DNA of 64,000 nucleotides from Marinifilum caeruleilacunae (GTDB lineage Bacteria > Bacteroidota > Bacteroidia > Bacteroidales > Marinifilaceae), in assembly GCF_013141825.1 (NCBI RefSeq), contig NZ_RZNH01000002.1:1-64000 (forward strand), written 5' to 3'. This document shows positions 36,278 through 45,358 of the stretch, piece after piece. Made by a program: the position numbers and the translations under genes. Every line of letters starts with the position of its first letter. The stretch's first letter is position 1. The notes under the pieces are model-generated. The model worked only from the letters and a program-made list of their open reading frames with translations, searched no databases and was not told the origin of the DNA.

Positions 36278-36356
36278 TGGATATCCTCATTGATTTATGC
36301 CGGCATTTGTCATTTCTAAATCAACAGGGAGTCATTACACTTTTGCAATTTAAACA

Positions 36357-37868
36357 ATGTGCCAAATGAAACATGTTTCGCTGATAATAATGACTCTTTT
36401 GGGCTTGATTTGCACCAATCAGGATGGCAAGACCCAATCAGTTAGCGAAAAGGAAAATCGAATTGTTCGCGAGCATTGCGAGTCTTTTCCTGATGGCACA
36501 CAATTGTCAATGGCTTTTATCCATAAGAATGAAATTTCCTATATCGGATTTATAAAACGAAACAACAATCTGCTTGAAGTTAACAATAGAGATTCAGTTT
36601 TTGGCATAGGTTCCATCTCCAAAGTATTCACAGCCACATTACTATCTCATCTCCTGCTCGACAGAAAAATAAACTTGAATGACCCCATTGAAAACCATTT
36701 GGCATTTAAACTTCCTTCATCTGATTTTGATCCTACTCAAATCACTTTTAAAACTTTAGCAAACCACACATCCGGATTACAGGGAATGCACTCTGATTAT
36801 AGAAGTTTTATGGAAAATACGAAAAATGGTATTCTGTTTGATTCCACCGCATTAAAAAACCATCTGCAAAACAAACTCATTCTTGTCAGCAAAGCCGGAG
36901 AAAAACGCCTCTATTCCAACCTTGGATATGCTAGTCTTGGCTGCCTGATTGAATACATTCAAAAAAGCTCACATGAAGACTTGTTGCAAGAACAAATTTG
37001 TTCTGTTTATGGCATGAATAACACCACTACGGATTACAATAAAATCAAAAAATTCCTTGTAAACGGCAGAGACTCGATTGGGCAATTACTGTCCTTTGAG
37101 GATGTAGGGATTTATAAGTTTTCAGGAGGCATCTTATCAAGTGTTTCCGACTTGTCGAAATTTGTACAAGCCAACTTTAGTGCAGATGAAATTTTAAATT
37201 TCCAGAGGCAGGAAACCTACCGATGGGGCAATTCCGGCATGGCATTAGGCTGGCAAATCTCCAACTTTGGAAGTGATAATTGCAAATGGTATTTCCACGA
37301 CGGTGGACTGGATGGATATCGATCGGCTTGCTTTATGGATGTTTCTTCCAAATCTGCTGTAATTATTCTTTCCAATGTATCTGCCTATCATCCCGAAAGT
37401 GATAAAATTGTTGATTTGGCAACTGAATTTATGAAGTTGGGATACCTGGAATCTGAAATAGACAACCCTTGTATAAATTCATTTTTAGAAGTAGCCCTTA
37501 AAAATGGTTGGGGTGCAGGCAGAAGAGATGATCTTTTACAATCGGATGTAGACCCAAATTCGATTGTAGGCGTTTGGCAATACAACAATGGAAACAGATG
37601 GATTACACGCACTTTTTTCGCCGATCAGAAAATGCAAACAGATTTTTACAAAGACAGTGAAATAGATGTTTGGGGCTATTATGAATTAAGTGGAAAAGAA
37701 ATCAACATTTCAGACATTGGAGGTGAAGCATGTACGTCCGATGGCAAATATGAATATCAGATTAAAGGTGACACATTACGATTTAAACTGATTACCGACG
37801 AATGCGATGGACGCAAAAACGGAATGTGTAAAGATTGGATCAGAACAAAAAAACAAAATAAGAAATGA
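36357..37868 (+). CDS. Class C beta-lactamase-like serine hydrolase
   Basis: 503 residues. Signal peptide at the N terminus (start at 36357 or 36366). Class C/DD-peptidase motifs: Ser86-x-x-Lys89 (GSISKVFTATL), YSNLGYASLG (YxN) and HDGGLDG (the HxG triad). After the ~360-residue catalytic domain come ~100 residues that look lipocalin-like (VGVWQYNNGNRWITRTFF...YYELSGKEI). Family members hydrolyse esters, peptides or lactams; a true beta-lactamase role is not implied. Its stop overlaps the next start (ATGA), so it is coupled to the alpha/beta hydrolase. Confidence 0.9.
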   Translation: MCQMKHVSLIIMTLLGLICTNQDGKTQSVSEKENRIVREHCESFPDGTQLSMAFIHKNEISYIGFIKRNNNLLEVNNRDSVFGIGSISKVFTATLLSHLLLDRKINLNDPIENHLAFKLPSSDFDPTQITFKTLANHTSGLQGMHSDYRSFMENTKNGILFDSTALKNHLQNKLILVSKAGEKRLYSNLGYASLGCLIEYIQKSSHEDLLQEQICSVYGMNNTTTDYNKIKKFLVNGRDSIGQLLSFEDVGIYKFSGGILSSVSDLSKFVQANFSADEILNFQRQETYRWGNSGMALGWQISNFGSDNCKWYFHDGGLDGYRSACFMDVSSKSAVIILSNVSAYHPESDKIVDLATEFMKLGYLESEIDNPCINSFLEVALKNGWGAGRRDDLLQSDVDPNSIVGVWQYNNGNRWITRTFFADQKMQTDFYKDSEIDVWGYYELSGKEINISDIGGEACTSDGKYEYQIKGDTLRFKLITDECDGRKNGMCKDWIRTKKQNKK

Positions 37869-38797
37869 GAAAAATTGGATTACTATTCATTTTAATCAGT
37901 TTTTCAACCGGGATATCTGCACAGCTAATTCGGGAGATTAAGCTCAACTATTCATCATCAAATGATCATTATTTCGTGGTCGAACCCAAAGGTAACATTC
38001 AGGGAGCGTTGGTATTGCTGCCAGGTAGTTACCAGGAAGCCGAAAGTATTTTCCCGGAAACGAAATTGCATAATGTTGCCTACCTGCACAATTTATTGGT
38101 GGTTGCTTTTACATGTGGTAAAACCAAAGCATATATCGATGATCAAACACTCGAAAATATCGATACAGTTCTAGATCATGTGATCAAAACTTTTCATGTT
38201 CCTAAAGACAAATTTGCCATTGGCGGATATTCGGCCGGAGGTGTAATTGCATTGACTTATGCGGAACATTGCAAACAATATCCCCATAAGGCAGTAATTA
38301 ACCCACAAGCTGTTTTTACAGCCGACTCGCCAGTAGACCTGGTTGATGTATGGTATACCTTTAATAGAGAAGTGGAGAAAAACTTTTCGGAAGCTGCCAT
38401 GAACGAAGCCAAAGCATTTTTAAAAACGATGAAAGAAGATTTGAATGGCACACCACATACAAATCTTGAAAATTATATCAAACATTCGCCATTCTACTCC
38501 AAAGCTGATGATGGAGGCAATGCAAAATATTTATTGCAAACAGCTGTACGGCTCTATCATGATCCGGATATTCTTTGGCAACTAAAAAACAGAAGGAGAA
38601 GTTTATTTGATATGAATATACTTTGTGCTTCTGCAATGGTTAATTATTTGCTATTACAGGGCAACGAAAAAGCCGAATTGATGATTGCAGATAGACCTGG
38701 CACCAGAAGTGATGGATTCAGGCATCCCCATTCGTGGTCGATTATTGAGGAAGTGGATTGCATCTTATGGATCAAAAAATCCCTGGGGATTGAATAG
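37865..38797 (+). CDS. Secreted alpha/beta hydrolase
   Basis: 310 residues with a signal peptide (KIGLLFILISFSTGISAQ). Alpha/beta-hydrolase signs: GALVLLPGSYQE (oxyanion region), nucleophile elbow GGYSAGG with Ser123 and a late His (FRHPHSWSI) as the base. Probably an esterase or peptidase-like enzyme in the periplasm. Coupled by a 4-nt overlap to the serine hydrolase upstream, so the pair probably acts on related substrates. Followed after 72 nt by a secreted lectin-like protein. Confidence 0.88.
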   Translation: MRKIGLLFILISFSTGISAQLIREIKLNYSSSNDHYFVVEPKGNIQGALVLLPGSYQEAESIFPETKLHNVAYLHNLLVVAFTCGKTKAYIDDQTLENIDTVLDHVIKTFHVPKDKFAIGGYSAGGVIALTYAEHCKQYPHKAVINPQAVFTADSPVDLVDVWYTFNREVEKNFSEAAMNEAKAFLKTMKEDLNGTPHTNLENYIKHSPFYSKADDGGNAKYLLQTAVRLYHDPDILWQLKNRRRSLFDMNILCASAMVNYLLLQGNEKAELMIADRPGTRSDGFRHPHSWSIIEEVDCILWIKKSLGIE

Positions 38798-38869
38798 AAA
38801 AGATCACAAAGCACTATCAATAACATGTAAAATGATTTGGAGAGATTTCCCACTAAAAAAAGAGAAAAA

Positions 38870-39994
38870 ATGACATACCAATCAATTGCACTACTATTTC
38901 TCATGATCAGTACAAACATTTGCTTCGCACAGGAAGCTACCACGAAGGTTGACTTTTCATCTGATAAGTGGAAAACATTTGGCGCTGTAGAGGTAAAAGA
39001 ATTTGATTCGAAACTATCCACCTGTATTTTGGATGGAACAGGAATCGCCTACCTGGATGGAATAGATTTTCAGAATGGAATAATTGAATGCGATTTGTAT
39101 TCACCTTCGCCTAAAGCCTATTTGGGAATTGTTTTTCGAGTGGGTTCACTATACAACTTTGAATACATCTATTTTCAGCCTCATACAAGTGGAAAATGGG
39201 ATGCAGTACAATACGACCCAATTTTTAACAGGTCGGCCACCTGGCAACTGTACAATGGAAAAGAACACCAGGCAGCTGCAAATATCCCAACAAAAAAGTG
39301 GTTTCATGTAAAAATTGAAGTTGCAGACGATCTCGCAAAAGTATATCTCGATTACAATCCCAAGCCTGTACTATCGGTAAAATTGAAACATGAATACATT
39401 ACTGGTGCTGTTGGTGTATGCAGCTACCACCCAGCGATTTTTGCAAATCTTAAAATAACAAAACACGCCCCTGTAAGTATTCTGCAAACAAGGCCTCTGC
39501 CCACTTTGGATGATAAAACCTACATTTCGAACTGGCTGGTATCAGAACCATACGATAATTTCGATTTTGCCATTGAAAAAGCATTTTTAAAAGAAGCCTT
39601 CATCACAAAATGGCATCAGATTGGAGCTGAAGAAAATTACTTAATCAACCTAAACAGGTATTTTACAAAATCGGCAAGTAAAAATACGGTTCTTGCAAAA
39701 ACGATGTTGATTTCAGAAAAAGCACAAACTAAAACATTACACTTTGGATACAGCGATAAAATAAAGATTTACCTAAATTCAAAAGAATTGTTTAAGGGAG
39801 ATAATCGCTTCAACGACACCGGAAAATATGATGACAGAGGTTATGTTTTGGATCAACACAAAAGCATAGAATTGCCTTTGCTTAAAGGGAAAAATGACTT
39901 AATAATTGAAGTGGCCGAAGATAAATTCGGTTGGGGCTTTATTGCAAAACTTGAGGATTTGGAAGGAATTGAAATTAGAAATTTAAAACAATAA
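38870..39994 (+). CDS. Secreted lectin-like (concanavalin-fold) protein
   Basis: 374 residues from the ATG at 38870, giving a signal peptide (QSIALLFLMISTNICFAQ). The region ~20-210 looks like a DUF1080/LamG-type jelly roll: ECDLYSPSPKAYLGIVFRV, WDAVQYDPIF, WFHVKIEVADDLAKVYLDY. The C-terminal ~150 residues resemble a galactose-binding-like fold (KTLHFGYSDKIKIYLNSKELFKGD...). Probably binds a carbohydrate; no catalytic residues recognised. Third gene after the two hydrolases, likely one operon. Confidence 0.75.
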   Translation: MTYQSIALLFLMISTNICFAQEATTKVDFSSDKWKTFGAVEVKEFDSKLSTCILDGTGIAYLDGIDFQNGIIECDLYSPSPKAYLGIVFRVGSLYNFEYIYFQPHTSGKWDAVQYDPIFNRSATWQLYNGKEHQAAANIPTKKWFHVKIEVADDLAKVYLDYNPKPVLSVKLKHEYITGAVGVCSYHPAIFANLKITKHAPVSILQTRPLPTLDDKTYISNWLVSEPYDNFDFAIEKAFLKEAFITKWHQIGAEENYLINLNRYFTKSASKNTVLAKTMLISEKAQTKTLHFGYSDKIKIYLNSKELFKGDNRFNDTGKYDDRGYVLDQHKSIELPLLKGKNDLIIEVAEDKFGWGFIAKLEDLEGIEIRNLKQ

Positions 39995-39998
39995 TAGC

Positions 39999-40130
39999 AT
40001 TGAGAATTTAGGAACACTATATCTATTTATATTCATTACATGCAGTATAATATTCATCATCGTTTGGAAGGCTTTTGTGAAAAAAGAACCTAAACCAGAC
40101 TATCATCTCCCATCTCAAATTCGTAAATAA
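39999..40130 (+). other. 43-codon membrane-helix reading frame without a normal start
   Basis: Immediately after the lectin-like gene a 43-codon frame reads IENLGTLYLFIFITCSIIFI and on into a KKEPKPDYHLPSQIRK-like tail, ending at 40130. It looks like a small single-helix protein (hydrophobic helix, then a basic polar end), but the first codon at the sensible position is ATT, with an in-frame stop 13 nt upstream. Either a rare ATT start or a decayed gene. Confidence 0.4.
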
Positions 40131-40151
40131 AAAAGATTTTAGTAAGTTTAA
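40126..40151 (+). promoter_or_regulatory. 26-nt upstream element family C, copy 2
   Basis: Identical to 34736-34761 across 26 nt. It ends 46 nt before the serine-hydrolase start codon. It overlaps the stop codon of the preceding 43-codon frame. Confidence 0.6.
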
Positions 40152-40197
40152 AAAGCTTAGCCATGAACACCTATCTATGCATTTTAAATCTTACTGG

Positions 40198-41331
40198 ATG
40201 AAAATAAAACTCTTTGCACTAGCCATTCTGTTCGTGGCCATTTTTCAAGCTTGTACTAGCTCCTCATTTAAGCAGAATATTGAGCTTAAGGCATCAGAAC
40301 CTGGGCTCATAAAAGAGGTCGATTCCATCGTGATACACAAAATGAATCAATACAATATTCCCGGACTATCCATTGGAATCATCAAAAATGATTCTATCAT
40401 TTACAGTAAAGGCTATGGTATTAGAAGCATTAAAAACAGAGGTTTGGTAACAGAAAATACTGTATTCCACACGGCCTCAATCAGTAAGTTGTTTACAGCA
40501 GTTGCAATCATGAAACTTGCAGAGCAAAACGCTTTACGCATTGATGATAAATTGGTTGATATCCTTCCCGATTTGCTTTACAACGATAAAAGAGTGAAAG
40601 AAATCAGCATCAAAAACCTATTAAACCACACTTCTGGTTTACCCGATATCGGTAATTATCACTGGGAGAATTACAATCAATCAGACAACAGTTTGAAAGA
40701 ATATGTTTTGGGACTTTCTCTTCAACTTGAATCTGAACCGAATACCGAGTACCATTACAGCAACCTGGGCTATGATATCTTAGGCCATGTAATCGAAAAA
40801 GCATCTGGCACCAGCTTCGATGATTTTATGAAAAAACACATTCTGAATCCAAGTGGAATGCATCAGAGCGATTTCAGGCATTTTAAAATAGCCGATTCAT
40901 TGCAAACAGCCCCACATTCCAAACATTGGCTAAGCGGCAATGTCTACACAAGAAAAACCTATCCATACACAAGAGAACATGCAGCAAGCAGCACCTTAAA
41001 CTCATCGTCGAAAGAGTTAAGCAAATGGATGATCTCCTTTCTTCAATTGCTGGAAAATCCTAAAAACGGTAAAAACTATGCTGCAATGCTTGCCCCCTCT
41101 TTTGAATCATATCCATACATGGGTTTGGGATTTCAATTGGGCAAAATCAATGCTAAAAACACAATTGGTCATTATGGTGGTGATAAAGGTTTTAGAAGCT
41201 ATTTACTGATGATTCCCGAAGAAAAAATCGGATTGGTGGTTTTGGCGAATTGTGATTATCATGAAGATTTCAGACAAGAAATATTACATCCGATAGCAAA
41301 ACGAATGCTAAGCAAGTACAAGGAGCATTAA
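40198..41331 (+). CDS. Class C beta-lactamase-like lipoprotein hydrolase
   Basis: 377 residues from the ATG at 40198, which yields a lipoprotein signal with lipobox FQAC (Cys19). Active-site motifs: Ser94-x-x-Lys97 (HTASISKLFTAV), YHYSNLGYDILG (YxN) and GHYGGDKGF (HxG). The serine hydrolase is anchored in the periplasmic or outer leaflet. It is the second of three related hydrolases in 6 kb, but differs in the anchor and lacks the lipocalin-like tail of the first. 47 nt separate its stop from the third. Confidence 0.9.
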   Translation: MKIKLFALAILFVAIFQACTSSSFKQNIELKASEPGLIKEVDSIVIHKMNQYNIPGLSIGIIKNDSIIYSKGYGIRSIKNRGLVTENTVFHTASISKLFTAVAIMKLAEQNALRIDDKLVDILPDLLYNDKRVKEISIKNLLNHTSGLPDIGNYHWENYNQSDNSLKEYVLGLSLQLESEPNTEYHYSNLGYDILGHVIEKASGTSFDDFMKKHILNPSGMHQSDFRHFKIADSLQTAPHSKHWLSGNVYTRKTYPYTREHAASSTLNSSSKELSKWMISFLQLLENPKNGKNYAAMLAPSFESYPYMGLGFQLGKINAKNTIGHYGGDKGFRSYLLMIPEEKIGLVVLANCDYHEDFRQEILHPIAKRMLSKYKEH

Positions 41332-41378
41332 GAGGCTTTTGTTACAAGAAACTTATGAATAATTAAGAAATTTGAATC

Positions 41379-42416
41379 ATGACAAAAAAGAATAAAACAC
41401 GAATCTTTAGAATTGTATTGTTTGTTGGAACAGCAGTATCGCTGTTTTTCGTTCCATGGCTATTGGTTAAAGCCTGGATTCTTCCCCTACCCGATACGGT
41501 TCAGGAACAGTTGGATGAAGCCATCGGTCATGGATTTGAAGGTATGATTGTTTACGTAGACCAGGCAGGAAAAGAACCCCAGTATTATGCTGCAGGTTGG
41601 CACAATAGAGAATCTGAGATACCCGCCAATCCACACGCGCTGTTTAAGATTGCCAGCATTAGCAAGCTGTACGATGCCGTAGCTGTTGCCAAATTGGTAG
41701 GCGCTGAACGACTTTCCCTGGATAAAAGCATTGCTGATTATTTGCCGGAACTTGTAGGAAGAATCGAAAATGCCGAGAAAATTACTTTGCGATTGATGAT
41801 ACAGCATAGAAGTGGAATCCCCAATTTTACGGATGCTCCCAATTTTTGGGCAGCTCCCACCGGCTCATACGAAGAGAGCCTTGCGCTAATTATTGACAAG
41901 CCAGCCAATTTTGAACCTGGCGAAGACTATGAATATTGCAATACGAATTATCTTTTAATCAACAAGATTATGGATGATGAGCTTGGCTATGGAAACTTTC
42001 AATTCATACAGGAAGAAATTCTAAATCCATTAAAGCTGGAAAAGACCTTCAGTTCGCTAAGTGCAGTGAAAGTAGAGGATGTGATGAGTGGCTATCATGT
42101 TGGATATCCACACGATTTAAAAACAAACGATTATGGCATGCACGCCACGGCAGAAGATGTGGGCGTTTTCCTAAGGGCATTGAACGATGGATCGGTATTT
42201 GAAGCAGGAGAACAGGAAATATATGCTTCCATTTATGAGTACGAACATTCTGGTTGGGTTCCTGGATATCAAAGTTTTGCCAACTACAACAAAGAGCTTG
42301 ATGCTGTTCTTGTTCAGTTTTACAGCACAACCGATCCGAAACTGTACAATTGGAACTTGTCGGAAATCATCAATAATAGAATCGTGAAAATTCTGAAAAG
42401 GCAAAAGGATTCGTGA
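41379..42416 (+). CDS. Membrane-anchored class C beta-lactamase-like hydrolase
   Basis: 345 residues. An N-terminal TM helix (~10-33) anchors it. Ser93-x-x-Lys96 (KIASISKLYDAV), YEYCNTNYLL (YxN equivalent) and HSGWVPGY near the end are present; the HxG motif is altered to H-S-G. DD-peptidase-like family; substrate unknown. Third hydrolase in the cluster, probably co-transcribed with the second. Confidence 0.88.
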   Translation: MTKKNKTRIFRIVLFVGTAVSLFFVPWLLVKAWILPLPDTVQEQLDEAIGHGFEGMIVYVDQAGKEPQYYAAGWHNRESEIPANPHALFKIASISKLYDAVAVAKLVGAERLSLDKSIADYLPELVGRIENAEKITLRLMIQHRSGIPNFTDAPNFWAAPTGSYEESLALIIDKPANFEPGEDYEYCNTNYLLINKIMDDELGYGNFQFIQEEILNPLKLEKTFSSLSAVKVEDVMSGYHVGYPHDLKTNDYGMHATAEDVGVFLRALNDGSVFEAGEQEIYASIYEYEHSGWVPGYQSFANYNKELDAVLVQFYSTTDPKLYNWNLSEIINNRIVKILKRQKDS

Positions 42417-42524
42417 GAATTACAAAAGCATTAAAACGTTTAATAAGAAGTTTTTACTTTATTCGACTAAGGAAATAATTATGTTTGAAAAAGTATATTC
42501 TTTCTGCTAAGAAATAAAACCAAA

Positions 42525-42803
42525 ATGCGCAACAAACGATTCATTACACTAAAAGGAATTTTATCAATCTTTATTGCTTTCATTCTTTCCATGATGATTG
42601 GATCAATTTCCTGCGACATGCATGGTGTAATAACTGCATCATACTTTTATTTGCTTTATCCAGGTCTAATATTTCTGTTCTCATTGATTGTTTACCTTTT
42701 TACCTGGCTTCTCAATAGACATAACAGTTTAAAAGTGGCTATAGTATTGTCAATTCTTAATATTGTGGTAAACATGATTCTATTCTTGGATATTGTAAGA
42801 TAA
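42525..42803 (+). CDS. Small membrane protein (hypothetical)
   Basis: 92 residues with three hydrophobic segments (~12-24, 37-57, 69-89). No known motif seen. It follows the hydrolase cluster by 108 nt and precedes a family B upstream element, so it probably ends the transcript. Confidence 0.65.
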   Translation: MRNKRFITLKGILSIFIAFILSMMIGSISCDMHGVITASYFYLLYPGLIFLFSLIVYLFTWLLNRHNSLKVAIVLSILNIVVNMILFLDIVR

Positions 42804-42845
42804 TTCTGGTGGCTGAAAGCTGAACGCTAAATAATAGACAGCTAG

Positions 42846-42914
42846 CCTATTTAAACCAGTTCTTAATTTTTAACACATTAGCTAACACAATCAAATAATA
42901 TGTAAATTTATTTG
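42846..42914 (+). promoter_or_regulatory. 69-nt upstream element family B, copy 2
   Basis: Aligns over 69 nt without gaps with 36209-36277 and 46754-46822; the first 22 nt and the end ATATGTAAATTTATTT are the most conserved. The next gene start is 167 nt downstream. Confidence 0.7.
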
Positions 42915-43081
42915 ACTTGATTGGTCGAAAACTTGTGTGGGATAAAAAGTATGTAGGAACTAGAAGATCATTAAGCAATACATTTCTATTGCTTATTTCC
43001 AGCAAATCTAATTAATAGCATTTGCATACAAGTTAGATCTCATAAAAGCATTTACATCTTATAGAATAAACATAAACAAAC

Positions 43082-43663
43082 ATGAAAGATTTCAAACTAA
43101 TTGTCATATTCTTTTTTATCAGTTTAGGCTATGCCAAAGCTCAACAAAATGATATCAATGTTATTTATGGCGACCATCATTTATTTACAGTTGCTACGCC
43201 TACCAACTGGGTAAATGATAAAAAGGCGGCTGGTACAATTGGCCTAACAAATTTCTTTTACTGTATTGATGACCAAAGCAAATCTGTAAAGAGCTATATG
43301 TTTGCAAATGGAATCGATAAAGGAAATCCACAGGATTCATTACGCACTTTTGTTGATGGGGATATCGTAGCTTTTAAGGAAAAATATCCGAATGCTAAAA
43401 TTACCAAGTTCGAAATTGGACATACCCCACCAATTATTGGAGCAATTGCACTGTCTTACACCAACTTGCATGACCGATTCAAAGAAGAGGTAGTCTATCT
43501 GGAAACAGAAATGACATTCATTGTTCTTACTTTCTCAGCAAACAATGAAAACGACTATCAAAAGTATTCCACTGTTTTTGATTCAGAGTTTATAGGAAGC
43601 TTCCAGTTTCTAGGTAATGATCCAAGTCCATTTCTTGAATGGCAAAAGAAGAATCAGAAGTGA
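43082..43663 (+). CDS. Secreted protein of unknown function
   Basis: 193 residues with a signal peptide (DFKLIVIFFFISLGYAKA). The mature domain resembles the PsbP/DUF1795-like fold: FTVATPTNWVNDKKAAGTIGL at its start and TFIVLTFSANNENDYQKYSTVFDSEFIGSF at its end, with the FxxSxF pattern of such proteins. Such proteins often help assembly of envelope complexes. Recognition is by pattern, so uncertain. Preceded by a family B element. Confidence 0.7.
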   Translation: MKDFKLIVIFFFISLGYAKAQQNDINVIYGDHHLFTVATPTNWVNDKKAAGTIGLTNFFYCIDDQSKSVKSYMFANGIDKGNPQDSLRTFVDGDIVAFKEKYPNAKITKFEIGHTPPIIGAIALSYTNLHDRFKEEVVYLETEMTFIVLTFSANNENDYQKYSTVFDSEFIGSFQFLGNDPSPFLEWQKKNQK

Positions 43664-43700
43664 GATATAAAATCACTTAATCAATAAAAGAATAAACAAC

Positions 43701-44132
43701 ATGACAATTACAACATTTCTAACATTCGTAGGAGAGCAATGCGGAAAGGCCGGGGAAGCGATGAATTTTTATACTTCCATTTTCCCGAATTCAGAAATTA
43801 AAAGCATTGTAAAATATGCTGAAGGAGAAGCTGGAGGAACACCCGAGCTGATTAAGTATGGCGAGTTTTCATTAAATGGAACCGATTACATGCTTTCCGA
43901 AAGCAATTTCAATCATGCCTGGTCGTTTTCACCTGGGGTTTCGCTCTTAATAAGCGATTCTTCTGATGAGTTGATACAATCTCTTTTCGAAAAGCTCTCC
44001 TCCAATGGCGGTCAGGTAATGGTTCCTTTAGACGACTATAAAGGTGAAGGCGATTACGGATTTGGCAAGAAATTCGGATGGTGCGAAGACAAATATGGTG
44101 TATCCTGGCAATTTATACTTTCTGAATCATGA
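43701..44132 (+). CDS. VOC-family (PhnB-like) protein
   Basis: 143 residues of the vicinal-oxygen-chelate/glyoxalase fold, PhnB-like branch: ITTFLTFVGEQCGKAGEAMNFYTSIFPNSEI at the N terminus and DKYGVSWQFIL at the end, with the conserved W-C-x-D-x-Y-G-x-x-W-Q. PhnB-like proteins bind an unknown small ligand; the metal ligands are only partly conserved here. No signal peptide, so cytosolic. 37 nt after the previous gene. Confidence 0.92.
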   Translation: MTITTFLTFVGEQCGKAGEAMNFYTSIFPNSEIKSIVKYAEGEAGGTPELIKYGEFSLNGTDYMLSESNFNHAWSFSPGVSLLISDSSDELIQSLFEKLSSNGGQVMVPLDDYKGEGDYGFGKKFGWCEDKYGVSWQFILSES

Positions 44133-44226
44133 AAAGTAGCCGCCTACTTGTGGCTTGACACTTAATACTGTAGGATGTTATGCTTTTTCGGCAAATTGGC
44201 TTCCATCATTAAAAAAATATCTAAAT

Positions 44227-44562
44227 ATGAATTATATAAGCGCATTACTTGTTTGTAAACTGAGTAAAACTCCTGTAAGGTTTCGGGAGTTGAGAAATAT
44301 CCGGAAAAAAGAAAAAGAACTCGCACCCTTCCTACATGCAATTGTTCTTCTAAACAAAGGAGAAATAGCTTATGACAGGGAAAAATTAACCAACTATTAT
44401 TTGAAAGATGGGAACATTCAAAATATTGCCTATGGACTTGTTATTGCCAAAAAATTGAAGAAAGATTTACCTCTTTCACAAGCCATAGAAATGGACATGA
44501 ATGGTATTGATTTCATGAAGCATTATGAAGACAAATTAAATAGTGGAGATGACAAAAGCTAA
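44227..44562 (+). CDS. FloA (UPF0365)-like fragment
   Basis: 111 residues from the ATG at 44227; an in-frame start 24 codons upstream adds residues without family match. The part YDREKLTNYYLKDGNIQNIAYGLVIAKKLKKDLPLSQAIEMDMNGIDFMKHYE parallels the EAHYLAGGN...ALIAAxxAN...AAAIDLAGRDV region of bacterial flotillin FloA, but the long coiled coil and SPFH core are absent and no TM helix is clear. It may be a shortened relative, or a member of another family with the same motif. By-eye assignment, moderate confidence. Confidence 0.6.
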   Translation: MNYISALLVCKLSKTPVRFRELRNIRKKEKELAPFLHAIVLLNKGEIAYDREKLTNYYLKDGNIQNIAYGLVIAKKLKKDLPLSQAIEMDMNGIDFMKHYEDKLNSGDDKS

Positions 44563-44620
44563 ATTCCATGGGCGATGATCGTGAAGACTTAAGAAGCCTA
44601 AAAAATTACTAAACCCAACA

Positions 44621-45274
44621 ATGAAAAACCTAATACTACTGACAATATTGATTTCTCTTTTTTCATGCAAAATGGATAAAGAGGATTATATAATAAAAAA
44701 GTTTGAAAATTTGTTAGGTGAACAAGAAACAAAATTCCTGAATGAGCTTGTGACCGATTTAGATCTCTTTTTAGATAGCGAATACCCAGGAAAGAAATTG
44801 AAATTCAAAGAATATTTAAAGGATATATCAAAATCATCAGTAAAAACTGATTGGACAATTGATGATGTAAAACTGCAGTCTTATAAGGAAAGTAATTTGT
44901 TTGGAAAATATGATACAATATATCCAGATTCGGTTTGGCATGAAGGTATTTCCTTCAAAATAAACCATCCAAACCATGGTATCTCAGAAGAACTGATTCC
45001 CATTGATGGCCAGAATAAGCAGATCCTTATTGATTCAATTCTCAATCTGTTAAAAAACAAGCCTCTGTCAGTTTTAACTGAAGCAAGTTGTTTTTATTCG
45101 GCCCTTGACTCTGTAAAGCAATCGGATGCCTTAATTATAGAATATTTAGATGCTAAGCAAGCAGTAGGCCGGATATCTCAACAGAATTTGGCAGATGGTC
45201 TATTGTCCAATTATGACGACAGTAAAGAATATTTTGCAAAACGCATATATATCATTAACAGGTATGACTTATAG
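44621..45274 (+). CDS. Lipoprotein of unknown function
   Basis: 217 residues. Signal peptide ends at lipobox LFSC (Cys16). A helical N-terminal half (residues ~20-75) and mixed C-terminal half; no catalytic motif is apparent. Possibly a small envelope protein. It follows the FloA-like gene by 58 nt and may be in the same transcript. Confidence 0.7.
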   Translation: MKNLILLTILISLFSCKMDKEDYIIKKFENLLGEQETKFLNELVTDLDLFLDSEYPGKKLKFKEYLKDISKSSVKTDWTIDDVKLQSYKESNLFGKYDTIYPDSVWHEGISFKINHPNHGISEELIPIDGQNKQILIDSILNLLKNKPLSVLTEASCFYSALDSVKQSDALIIEYLDAKQAVGRISQQNLADGLLSNYDDSKEYFAKRIYIINRYDL

Positions 45275-45358
45275 AAGTCTACCAATGCTAACAAAAGCAA
45301 ATTACTGTGATACCGAAGGCGTAAAATCCCTTAAAGCCTAGTAAAACCGAAAGCTCCT

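Noticed and set aside
36357-42416. True beta-lactamases (antibiotic resistance)
   Set aside because: Only SxxK, YxN and a variable HxG are shared; such motifs occur in many esterases and peptidases, and no resistance context (ampR, mobile element) is present.
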